Source: Diplolepis rosae
Lineage: Eukaryota; Arthropoda; Insecta; Hymenoptera; Diplolepididae
Assembly (NCBI GenBank): GCA_030998225.1
Contig: JAPYXD010000742.1
Span: 2,418,001-2,482,000 of the forward strand
Length of the DNA stretch: 64,000 nucleotides
Direction: 5' to 3'
Part shown: one piece after another, positions 53,601 through 64,000 of the stretch
How positions within the stretch are numbered: the stretch's first letter is position 1
Layout of the letters: each line of letters starts with the position of its first letter
Program-made: the position numbers and the translations under genes
The notes under the pieces: generated by a model
Told to the model about the DNA's origin: nothing
What the model saw: only the letters and a program-made list of their open reading frames with translations
Databases searched by the model: none

Positions 53601-56600
53601 AGCCAGGTTCAAACGAAGGTTGACCACCGTTTGAACTCGGGTTCAAACGAATGTTAGAAAAGTTGCTAGAATGCTAGAAAAGTCATGAAAAATGCAAAAA
53701 ACTTTCAGTTGGGATGGTTTGAGGAATTTCCGTCGTGGAGAGAGTGGGTGGTTACATTAGCAGATGAAACAAGATTTCATTGCAAAATTTGCAATAAAAC
53801 GTTGCTATGTGGCAAATCGGAAATTTAAAAGCATGAAGCATCTTTATCACATAGAAAGAAGCAAGAGTTTTCAAATAAATTAGAATGTTATGGAGTAGTA
53901 AGTGAAAATTCTTCTGATGTAACTGCCAATTCTTACAGTGTTGAACCTTGTGTAGCAAGTTCTTCTGCTTCAGAATTTACAAATTCCACGATTCCGGAAA
54001 GTGTTACTTTCAAACAGAAAGTACAAGAAGCAGAGATTAGGATTAGTACATTTTTTGTAGAGCATAATTTACCATTCGCGATTTCATCAGAATTGATAGG
54101 ACTTTTCCAAGATATGGAACCTTCGGTTTTAAAAGAGGTTAGATTGAGCCACACTAAAATGGTCCTAGTTGTAAATAACGTCGTATGTGCTGCTGAAACT
54201 GATCGCATGACAAATATTTTGCGTAAGCAATCATTTTCAGTGTACGAAGACGAAACGACCGACAGGACTCTAGAAAAGTGGCTGTCATTAATGGTTCGAT
54301 ATGTGGAGCCAACGACATTTTCTGTCAGGTTGGAATTGCTCCAGCTTATTAATGTAAATGCTTCGGATTGTTCTGCCTCTAAAATTTTAGATGCGTTCGA
54401 AAAAGCATTGTCCAGGCAGAAAATCCCTTTATCTTATATCTGTGATTTAGCTTGTGATAATGCACAGGTGATGGTCGGCAATAGGTCCTCATTTAAAACA
54501 AAATTAAAGGAAAAAAGTCCCCGTTTAATTGTTTTCCCGTGTGTCTCGCATTCTTTAGCAATTGTAGCAAAATATGCTTGTGCCACAATCCCAGATGTAG
54601 AGGATTTATTCAAAGATTTGCCAGCTTTTCTTAATGCTAATTCCAAGCGAACGGCTAATTTTCGATCGATTGTTTTGGAATTAGGAAATGACTATCAAAA
54701 AATTCCGAGTCATTCTGAAACTCGCTGGCTTGTCCGCTATCGATGCATAGATATTATAATAAGGAATTGGGAAGTTATTCTTCAATATCTTATGGTCCTC
54801 CTATCTGAGAAGGTAGAGAAGGCCAAAGACTTGTTAGGAGAAATGCAGAATCCTTTGACACTCGCATATTTCCTATTCTTGAAATTTACTTTGAATTAAT
54901 ATTAACACTCAAAATCAGACAGGAACTCAAAGAAAAGTGGTCGAATTTATCTTTTGTCGTAATGTTGTCTAGTATCGGTGTATCTTCGACGAGTACAGGA
55001 GAAAAACTTTTTCCAAATTTGACCTCAGTATTGAATCATGTTCGTAGTCATCCACATTCAAATGCTGAGGCGGAGCGAGGTTTCTCCATGCTCACGGATG
55101 CGAAAACTCCCAAAAGAAATCGCTTAGGAAACAGGACAGTCAACTCAATTTGTGTTACTCGATCAGCACTAAAGGCGAGAGCTGAAACAGCCAGAACAAC
55201 GACCATCACTTCGAAGCATTTGCAATTAATGACCGAAAATCTATATGAGATGGCAGAAAGTGATAGGGAAGGTGGTTTGTCGCTCTTCGCTCACGAAGGA
55301 GAGGATTAATTCTAATGGCCAAGGCATGGCGTTAATCAATTTCAAACCCCTTTCTTACTCACAAAATAATGACATTTTATTTCTTATATCAGAGATACGT
55401 TCTTTATTCCTTTCTTCGCGTGCCTCGGGTATGGAAATTGTTTAGTTTTAATTATTATTTTGTGAGTAAGAAAACATACTGAAATTGAGTAACATCACGC
55501 TTTGGGCATAAGTGAGAGGCAAGGGGACTCACAATAATCAAGCACCCCAAATCATCCCGAATTAATCATACTTCTTCATTATTTGATTTAAAACAAAACA
55601 TTTTTGTTCGACGTATACTGGCATTTGATAGAGGCAAGCCTGAAGTACGGGCTACATTTGTAGCGTTTTTTACCACTTTGCTTCATTTTTTTCCTTTTTT
55701 CTTTTTGCTTGAAAGCAAAAACCCTTTTCGTTTCGTAGGACGTGGACTAGGCCTACATGGGATACCACGTAAAAAAACGAGCCTTAAACTCTACCTCCGT
55801 GGTGGTGTGGAAAGGAGTTTTATTTCAGAATATTTGGGATTCTCTAAGAATGAACCAGCTTTTTTATTTTAATATTTCAAATGTGTTTTCTTTCTTTTAT
55901 GTTTAAGGCAAAAACTAGATCTAAAAAAAGCAAAAAAACCTATTTCTCTAATTGCGTCCAAGATTAGAGCAGAATCTATGCAACCGATTGTTAAAGGTTT
56001 TAAAAGTTTTCGGTTTAGTTTAGAAAGCAAGTCTTCATAGTATTTTACTAAGTAATGAAAGTATGTCTACAATTGTTTTCTTGAATCCTACCCAAAGGTC
56101 AAACATGGTGCAAAAATGTCGTAAAATAAGAAAAATGTCTGAGTACTTTGAAGAAGTTTTTCCAAATCGATATGTATCATATTCCAATAATATTTAGGAA
56201 TATTTATTAAAATATTCATCTTCTAAATTTGTTTGATTAATGTACAGAGTACACTTTATATTTGAAATTTGTATACACTCTAAATCTGAATCAGTCAAAT
56301 TTTCACTGATTGAATCAGTGATTTGCCTTTTCACTGAATCATCGGTGGAAACAATAATTTTCACTGTTAAATCAGTTACTTTTCACTGAAGTAATCAGTG
56401 AAATTTGACTGATTCACAGTAACCTGTTTTTAGTTATTTAAATCAGTCAAATTTCACTGATAATCAGTAGATTTTGACTGATTCATATTTGAGATTTGTA
56501 CAGTTTTTAAAAAAATCCGAAACTTTTTGAATTTAGTAGTTTATTTATAAAATTTGAGAGTGTTGTAGTTGATATTTCTATATAGAACTTTAAGCATTTA

Positions 56601-57538
56601 TGGACATAAAATTTCATTTAAAGTTTCTTCTATCGGTATTCAAAACTTTCAACAATTTTGCAAGATCAGTCAAATGCAAAATTCGACAGAGTATTTAATC
56701 AAAATATTTACATTTATTTTTTAAATATTTTTAAAATAATTCGACTAAAATAATGATTAATAAGATTTTGTAACATTGTGGGAATATTGGAACGCTGCAA
56801 GATTAAATTTTGAGTACAATTTTCAATTAATGAATGTTTAAAGAATTGAGTGAAAGCACCAATTAAAAAATATTTTTACTTTATAAATTTGATTAAGTGC
56901 AGTAATAAGAAAATTTTGACTTTCTATAAAGCATTTCATTTATCTGATTAAAAGTCTGTGCATACGTCACTAAAACGTAAGATTAAAAAACTTTAAACTG
57001 CTTTTACCATCAATCTATGAATGTGGATTTTAAACCGTAATTTAATGTGTCTTATTTTTTTTTGATAAAATATTTTTAACATAATTTTTTGCTTAAAGTA
57101 GCCGATTTACTCGATTAAAAATTGGTCAACTTGTATATTTCAAAATTCTGTAATAAAAGTATTTTCATATTATGTTTTTGTATCCTATGCGTAGAATTTT
57201 AATTTTAAAATTGAGATTTCTCACAAAGAAGAAAGATTGTCTTATTAAAGCAGTTTATTCTCAGAAATTAAAAATCATTTACTTAATATTTCGATTCCAA
57301 ACATTGAATATTTATTGACTTTGAATAAAACAGAAAACAATTTTTTATGTAGTTTTAAAATCTTTTTACAATGTTACGAGTTGGGCCGAATTTAGAATTA
57401 CGAAATCTTTCATTAGAAAAAGAAAAAGTCACTCACATGAAATAAACTTCTGTAAGAATTATCAAGATTGAAGAGATGTTAAAATATTTGAAAAATAATG
57501 CAATTGTAAAATTGCAATTTATATCAATATTTGACAAA
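50644..57538 (+). mobile_element. hAT transposon copy B, right end truncated
   Basis: Begins with the terminal CAGTGTCTCCAGAACGTGGG at 50644 and follows copy A in inverse orientation. Its left arm has a deletion near 52105 joining two points about 860 bp apart in copy A. The right arm ends abruptly near 57538 inside sequence equivalent to about 40445 in copy A, so the outer 1.2 kb and the terminal repeat are gone. No target duplication can be scored. Confidence 0.88.
53559..55309 (+). pseudogene. Transposase pseudogene of hAT copy B
   Basis: Starts with the same ATG context as copy A. The BED-like finger keeps its pairs here (CKIC, then KHEASLSH) but carries the shared TAA at about 53826. 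A repeat-like insertion near 53655 adds a further stop. The core is open at 54093-54899, then about 0.8 kb of the central region is deleted and the dimerisation end resumes at 54962-55309 (NAEAERGFSMLTD). Not functional. Confidence 0.88.
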
Positions 57539-57539
57539 T

Positions 57540-58760
57540 GAGTATACAGAAAGTAAGGTAATACAATGTAAGTTAGAAATCGATAGAACCATTTATCACT
57601 GTGGCATGTTTTCCCATATTTCGATAGTTTCAAACGGTGGAAATGAATATATCTTTGATGTTAGTAAAAGTATGTTCGAAGACCTACACAAGACTGGCAA
57701 TTTCATGATACATGCATCCCACATGATAAGTGGTATTAAAATCAATCAAACAAAAACACATAGTATATTTTTCGCGGGTGATGTTAATGGAGATGTAAAG
57801 TGTGACGGATCTGGGTATTCTGATCCTTTTGGAACTTGGAAAAATGTTGTGGTACAAGGTACAATTAAAACCACATTGATGAAACAAATAGCTCAAATTA
57901 AATCAAATTCTAATACTATTCGCCTAAGATCCGACACGACGTGTTCCCTCTCCGAAGAAAATTGTATCGACCAGGAAGGAGGTTATACCTTTTGGGAATC
58001 TATCCCTAAAGACAATTGTAACTTTTAAGAATATAGCATCGTCAGATGCGTACCTATAGAGGTAAAGATAGAACATGGAGAATCCTGCTACGCCAAATTA
58101 CAAGTCACAAGAAACAACAAAACCTTCTATCTCACACCAAGAACACATACACTGAAATCAAAGGGGACCGATATACCATGTAACAAAGTACTACCATCAA
58201 CCTACTACATTGGAGAGAAATGGTATAACATATTACCATTTCCTACTTCAGCAGTACAACCAACAGTAATTAAACCCATGACGAGACCAACCTGGGAATA
58301 TATCAATCCGGCTGAATTAGCAACTAATTGAATCTACAGCGACCAAGAAATGCACCAGATGAGGGAAAGGATAATGTTTCCTGTAGAACAACCTGCCGAA
58401 TCAAATGACATCGCTAGAGAAATGAGGGGATACACATCATCCAATAAGGAAGGAAGTTTGTTTAAACTATTAAATGAAGATGTCGAAAAATTAGTAGATA
58501 AAACTTGGAATAAAATGTGGTCTAGATTTATCACAATAGAGAACCGTGAGTGCATGATATATAGCTATGTTCACAATTATACAACTCGTTAAAACCATAG
58601 TCGATATAATCGTCCAAGGATACGCGCTTCACTCAGTATATGGATAGTCAATACACATACTAGGTGCATTATAAAGTTCAGTTTCCCATTTACTACTACA
58701 CCTTGCTACACCCAAACAAACTAGTAGTCAAGATGTTGAGATTGGAGAACTTTTACCAGA
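57540..58760 (+). pseudogene. Chuvirus-like glycoprotein relic
   Basis: Homologous to the glycoprotein at 20060-22090. The 165-codon block holds CKLEIDRTIYHCGMFSHIS and SDPFGTWKNVVVQ. A deletion after FWESIPKDNCNF joins directly to the part near VPIEVK. The C-terminal half (FYLTPRTHTL, TVIKPMTRPTWEY, NEDVEKLVDKTW) follows with a TGA and later stops. The N-terminus is missing at the hAT border. It shows that a relative of the LTR element carried this glycoprotein as its last gene before the polypurine tract. Confidence 0.8.
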
Positions 58761-58975
58761 AACTCCAAGGAAAAAGGATCAACATCAAAAGGATCTCTTG
58801 ATGAGTGGAAAAATTCACCAGCGTTAACTAAAATATGTAAATTCGTTTGGAATCTTCACTAACTATTTAAAGAGTACAATTACTGTAACAAATTATGATA
58901 AAAAATTAACAAGAATTACATATTCACTCAGGGTAATGATCGCTACTCAAGTTACACCCTCCTAGCAATCATTTT

Positions 58976-58995
58976 ACGGTGGGGGTGTGACGTCC
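58976..58995 (+). other. Polypurine tract and LTR start of the relic element
   Basis: ACGGTGGGGGTG followed by TGACGTCC resembles the polypurine/LTR border of the main element (GGGGGGGAGG then TGTCACGTCC). It marks the start of the relic's 3' LTR. The LTR end is not identified. Confidence 0.5.
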
Positions 58996-58999
58996 TGTT

Positions 59000-60257
59000 A
59001 AATCATCCGTCTTAATAAATAAGTTTATATATACGTTTCACCTTTAGCATTATTTTTTTTTAACTTTTGTACTATATTATTTACATTCAAAATCTTGGCC
59101 CTATGAGGAAATTTTAAATTCTTAAACATGTTAACATTTAAAGGAAACATTTTTAGATTAACTGCATCTTACAGTCATATTTGTATCTACTATCTTAACA
59201 AGACTGATGATCATCCAGTATGTGTTTTCTGCTTTCATTAATAATTCAACTTGCGTCTATGTATACATTCACATATCTGAAGGAAAATCTCGTTTAGACG
59301 CCTACAAAATATACAAGACATATGAAAAACCATCCGAGTCCCAAAACAAATGTATGATCAAGTTTAACTCACCATAACCGATCGCACTTGCTCTAAAAAA
59401 TAACGCGCATTTATTATTATCAAATGTACCATACAAACTATGATACAAATGCGAGAAGTTAGTTTAATCTCGTTCAGACTTCCTAGAACCTAGGAAGCGA
59501 CTTGTATCATCGTCTCAAAAGAGGCAGACACTATCCATACAAAAGCCTAAGTAAATATAAATAGACTTAAATGCATTTTCTGTCAGAAATAAGAGTCACC
59601 TACTAATAAATTATAATAAAAGTAAGAATCTCGAGTTCACCAACAAAGAAAAACTTTTTACTCTTTTTATAAACAAATTATATGCAAAGAAAAATTTAGC
59701 TACACATATTACTTTTTTTATAGAAAAAAAATTATATTTTATGTATATTTTTATCGAATATAATAATTCAAATTATTCTTTCTCAGCCAAATGTAATAAT
59801 GACTTCTAATAAAAAGTGCAATTCGCATTGATCATTTAATGACCTAAAAATCATATGATACAAATACCTTAAGTTAGAATAAATCTGTATAAAAAGGTAA
59901 AAATCTAGCTTATCACTTCTATTACAATATACCAATTTACTTGAACTTATTTTAACAAAACTCCGTTCATGTGTACTAATTTATTTAAATACATGTAATA
60001 TTTGCCAAGTTCTATACAAGACGTTAATATCCGGCACTTTGACCAATTCAAATTGTAAATAATGTACACATGGATGTATCTTAATTTATTTGTACATTAC
60101 TTTTACTATGAAAAAGACAATAATTAAATTACAGCGTATAATTAGTTGAATTTAGTCTTTCTATTACTTTTCTGTTTTTCTTTTAAATACTTTATTTTTA
60201 TAATTAAACTCCGAATATTAAATCTAAATAGTATATTATGGGCCTAGGCACACAATG
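59000..60257. other. Probably 3' LTR and flank of the relic element, no gene
   Basis: AT-rich with AATAAA words near 59012 and 59605. No ORF of note. LTR extent undetermined because no partner copy is in the window. Confidence 0.35.
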
Positions 60258-60640
60258 AGGGTGTTTGCGTGACGAGCGACAATGCTTGCAGGAGATCGAA
60301 GCCAAGGCGTAGTCCAGGCCTGGCCGAGACGAAGTCGAGACAAAGCCGAGACGAGTCCGAGGCGCGATCAGTCCTGCGAGCATTGTCGCGAGTCTCGGAA
60401 TGTCCCGAATTGTGTGCATTGGCACATATTCTATTTTATGTGACTGTGGTGCGGATACGAGTCTTTATGCGTACATTGGAATCTAATCTAGTACTTATTG
60501 TAGTTGTTTGCTGCGCTAGTTGTACGAAGCGGGCGCAAATTGGCGACTAGTCCCGGCCGTTTTGATTTTATCGGTCTTGTGTGGTAGTCAGTGCTAATGC
60601 TATACGAAGAAGAAGTGGGAAGAAAAAGAATAAGAAATAC
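60258..60640 (+). repeat. Dispersed repeat A, copy 2
   Basis: Second copy of the repeat at 1906-2262. It contains about 50 bp of extra GAGACGAAGTCGAGACAAAG-type sequence (four to five short degenerate units) between the inverted arms, and ends in the same GAAGAAGAAGT purine tract. Confidence 0.7.
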
Positions 60641-62655
60641 AAAAAGTACAAAAGTCTTCATCTCTGAGAAAATAGATGAACTCGAGAGAAGTTTGGCACC
60701 ATCCATTAGACCCAGATATCAGGCCCGCTACAAAATCCACCTATGAGAATCAAGAGAGTAACTGCTCTCGCTTATCTACACCAATTAGAAGAGCAAAAGA
60801 TAATAAACCGAGTAGCCTTAGAACATTTTTTATGGAAAGGGAAAGTAGACATTTCATAAAAACGGGTTGCACACCTAAAAAATCAGTTCAATTCACTTCA
60901 AAAATCAGAATTCTAAGTTCTGAGTTTAATTAAAAATTTAACATATCTAATTCTAACAGTTCAGTTCTAAAATAAAAAATTTTGAAAGGTTCTGGATGCC
61001 AAATCTCCTCAGTTTCGTCTAAGTTTACCAGAAATTTATCTTCATAAAGGAAGAATTAAATAAAAGTAAGTGAATTTAATTGGCTATCTTTACTTTCTCA
61101 TTTTTTTCCATCTTTAAAATTTATAAAAATATTATTGCGTTACCTACCCGAACTTACTTGGTGCTGGTAATTACTCCAGTGCTGTAGTTCGTTTTTCTCA
61201 GTTTTTAACCCTTTCGTAAAAGGCTGTAAATATTTTGCGTGCTCCTTATTATAGGAAGTGCGAATATTTAACCTTTACTTCCTTTTTTTCCAAATTCATG
61301 TATCCCGTTTAGGAATTTTAAAAAAATAAGAATAAGACTATTAATAACGTTTGTTGCCCGAAGTATTGGAACAAAAGTCCCAGGTTCAAATAAGATTTAT
61401 GTGAGGTTTTTCTGACGTCACATCGATTCAGGAAATCATCTGCAATAGAGCATTACTATAATGAGCCTACCCACGTGCGGAGTTACAAAAAAAATCTGCC
61501 TGCTTCGCGGGCACATTCTCATTGCGCGCAGCTCGCTTCGCTCGCAAGTTTGAGCGCGCCTAGGGCGCGCGATTCGATCGTCGCGCTCCGTTCTTTCTGG
61601 ACCTCGCGCTTCGCGCTCGGTCTTGTGCTCTTTGCATACGTTTAAGTTTATTTTTTATAATTTAATACTGAAGCTCAAACCAACTTAATGATATTAAAGA
61701 TGATGTAAATTAGTCATTTTCTCAAATTCACTAAGTTTCTTTTTCAGATTAAGTGAAACAGGAAATTCAATTTACTTAAGGCTCTATCGGCCTTAAGGAA
61801 CACATTCTCATCATGACACTCGCGCTTCGCGCTCGATTTTCTGTATGCATTTTTGTAACTTTTTAATAAATTACATGATTATTGATAAATTTATTTTCTT
61901 CCAAATCTTTTAAAAAGGAAAAACAATCGTAGACTTTATTTAAGGAAATGATTTTGCAGAACAACGCTTATTTCGTATCACATATTTTGGTGAAAAAAGT
62001 CGAATTCATTTAATATTAAAAATCAAAGCATAAAATATACATCCTGTCGAGAAATTTATCGATAAGAATGTGTAGACCTTATTTAGCCAAACAATTTTCA
62101 TCTCAAAGTTTTTTTTGAATCTCACATATTTTGTAGATATTTTTGAAACTAACAACTTTGTATTCTTACGTTTCTTTCTTATTTTACATATTATTGTTAA
62201 AAAATTGAATTTTGGATTTCCAATAGTTTTTTTTTTTAATTAAAAAGAAAAATATGCATCTTATGAAAAAGTGTTACAATTCAAATTTGTAGGACTTTAT
62301 GTAGAAAATAATATTGTATCATAACGTTTTTTCGTATCTCGTATAATTTAACTGGAAAATGGAATTTTGATATTGACTTTTTTCGAATTTGAATATGCTG
62401 TAACATTTCTAATTTTGATTTAATCAATAAATGTTATCAGGATAATTTGTAGAGATTTATGAGCACTATCTAAAACCAGTATTGAAATTTTTGATTTTTT
62501 CAAAAAATTATTATCAAAAACACAAAAGTGGTGCTCAACCTCTCAATTTTGATTGGATGTGGCTGGTTAACGAACTTGTCCTTACTTTTTCGGCTCCGAT
62601 AAAGTGTACCAAAGCTCAATTCAATCTGATAATTCTATCGAGAGTTATGCCGCAC
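60641..62655. repeat. Non-coding region with TCGCGCTTCGCGCTCG-type repeats
   Basis: Near 61495-61625 and 61815-61840, words of the type CTCGCTTCGCTCGC, CGCGCTTCGCGCTCG and GCGCGCCTAGGGCGCGC cluster and are strongly self-complementary. The downstream AT-rich text has long degenerate similarity to itself (ATGCATCTTRTGAAAAA-type). The ORF 60676-60933 has no domain. No gene supported. Confidence 0.45.
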
Positions 62656-62662
62656 ACGACCT

Positions 62663-62663
<1 letters not shown>

Positions 62664-62693
<30 letters not shown>
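62664..62693. repeat. (ACAG)n microsatellite
   Basis: About seven ACAG units following CCGCACACGACCT. Such runs often sit at ends of mobile elements; the element is not identified. Confidence 0.8.
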
Positions 62694-62884
62694 CTTTCGT
62701 AAAAACCATTTTTTCTGACTCAGGGGGTCTCAAAATGTAAAGATTTGATGAAAATTTCGAAAGTCATTTTTCACATAAAACCAATACCTTCTCATCCATG
62801 ATGAGAATGTAAAAAGATATGTAGAACACACTCTATGGGACTTTTAAACTACGTGTAAATTTTGAGAAATTTTACGATAAAATA

Positions 62885-63120
62885 CGGATTACCGTTACCA
62901 CAACACATCGTTTATCCTGATCCAAATTCAAGAACCAAATCATTTTTTCTTGCTCAAGTTAACACAAACGATCATTTTATTGTAGAAGCGGGTCCTACAA
63001 GTGAATAGCCGAGAATTGAGCTGCTGTGAAATTACTACAACTATTAATAAGATCTATATATTGTAACACTCAAATGCATGCTACAAAAGAGTGCCGTAGA
63101 CGGAATGTTTTTAAAGCGAC
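62885..63120 (+). pseudogene. Relic of the multi-dsRBD/zinc-knuckle gene
   Basis: Contains NDHFIVEAGPTSE, then stops and frame changes, and CNTQMHATKECRRRNVFK. These match the third dsRBD and the knuckle of the protein at 18934-20049. The linker between them, present in the intact gene, is deleted. Confidence 0.75.
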
Positions 63121-63204
63121 CGTACGTCAAATGGATAGTAGGTCCCTTTTCTCGGATCGCGTCACATATGTAAACATCCAATTTTATCCATTACTAATCC
63201 ATTT

Positions 63205-63410
63205 TTCTTTTTCAGCTATTCGAGAAGCATAATGAAATTCCTATACCAACTACCTTCTGGCGCATACTTGATGTTAATTCTGTTTTTTATTTCTGAAGCT
63301 GAAAATTTGTATATCAATTCACAATTTTTTCACTCATCGGGTATTTATTTTGAAACAATTTCAAAATACTTTAAATTGTGCACAAACAAGCTGTCAACTT
63401 AAAAGTTATG
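63205..63410 (+). pseudogene. Relic of the F-type envelope start with its splice acceptor
   Basis: TTTCTTTTTCAG near 63205-63216 precedes an ATG at about 63231. After a signal-peptide-like stretch it encodes INSQFFHSSGIYFETISK, matching the start of the protein at 17084-18874. It then degenerates. The order dsRBD gene then envelope 2 is the same as in the main element. Confidence 0.75.
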
Positions 63411-63527
63411 GAATTTTGAGTAGTTAAATTTTTAATTTATTTGAAATTTGAATGTAAACATTTGAATATACGAATATAAATAATATGCATATTATCTTTA
63501 CACTGTGTAAAATTTTTTGTCAATTAC

Positions 63528-64000
63528 ACATGTCAGCATTTTATCTAGTCTGGAACACCACAAACGTATTGGATTTACAAAGGTTATTGAGGTCGCTAAT
63601 TACATTAAAAGGGTCATTTAAACTCCATCACGTCAGGTTCAAGGTGATTTGAAGGTCAAGTGTAGAAAAATGCGTCAGAAAAATCTGGAAAAATTCTTAC
63701 TTATGTGTTTCAGGTCACTGAGTTTGAATCCAAGGTCATTTAGTCTTGATAACGTCAAATTTTCTTATATTTGTGTCTCTGTTTAGGAATTGCTCAATAA
63801 CCTAACCTCCATATTGAAGAATTCATTTTTTTTTTAATGCTTATGAAAATTTGAATATATTTTTGGAAATACACTGCCTGCAAAAAAGGTAGAAGCTGCC
63901 CAAGTTTTTTTTGCATGATCAAGATATTTTTTGTTTCTCCTATATTTGACCTTTGGATGACCTTGAATTTGACGTTATCAAGACTAAGTTCTTTACATGT
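63528..64000. repeat. Dispersed repeat B, copy 2 (runs off the window)
   Basis: Partner of 49540-50015. First half collinear, second half inverted (CCTCCATATTGAAGAATTC, CACTGCCTGCAAAAAAGGTAG). It continues past the window end with a further inverted part of the first half (TGACCTTGAATTTGACGTTATC), consistent with a large foldback. Confidence 0.65.

Noticed and set aside
1..64000. CRISPR arrays, bacterial operons, rRNA
   Set aside because: Looked for and not seen. All repeats are eukaryotic transposon or satellite type.

Overview
This is eukaryotic, almost certainly arthropod (probably insect) nuclear DNA. It is AT-rich, has GT-AG introns, and consists mostly of nested transposable elements. 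I see no bacterial operons and only one weak host-gene candidate (a BEN-like exon pair, 48947-49512, minus).

Layout. 1-3950: array of repeated RNA-type hairpins, a dispersed repeat, a GC-rich tandem-repeat island and microsatellites. 4690-8130: decayed R1-clade LINE, minus strand. About 9624-9815: tRNA-derived SINE. 12355-31225: an 18.9 kb LTR retroelement on the minus strand, bounded by an ATAC target duplication, two LTRs, a polypurine tract and a tRNA-Gly primer site. 31240-31920: decayed transposase. 32767-41656: 8.9 kb hAT transposon with very long terminal inverted repeats and an 8-bp target duplication. 43740-46630: hAT-arm, LINE-tail and mariner relics. 49540-50015 and 63528-64000: a dispersed repeat pair. 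50097-50640 and 57540-58990: the two halves of a plus-strand relative of the LTR element, split by a second, truncated hAT copy (50644-57538). 62885-63410: another relic of the LTR-element accessory genes.

The LTR element is the main object. In transcription order (right to left) it has gag, protease-RT-RNase H, an integrase ORF with a long AT-hook/acidic N-terminal region, a small CARD-like protein, a glycoprotein resembling those of chuviruses, a dsRNA-binding protein with a zinc knuckle, a second F-type (errantivirus-like) envelope, two paralogous Cys-rich small proteins, and a second dsRNA-binding/zinc-knuckle protein. Each of the seven downstream genes has a splice-acceptor-like sequence 1-16 nt before its ATG, which suggests spliced subgenomic mRNAs. 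On the opposite strand, between the Cys-rich genes and the F-type envelope, lies a four-exon gene whose introns are all phase 0 and whose first three exons each carry a related module.

Inference: this is an errantivirus-like element that has collected two entry proteins and a set of possible host-defence antagonists (dsRNA binding against RNA interference, CARD against cell death), plus an intron-containing antisense gene. Relics elsewhere in the window preserve parts of the same gene order, so the cassette is not a one-off assembly artefact.
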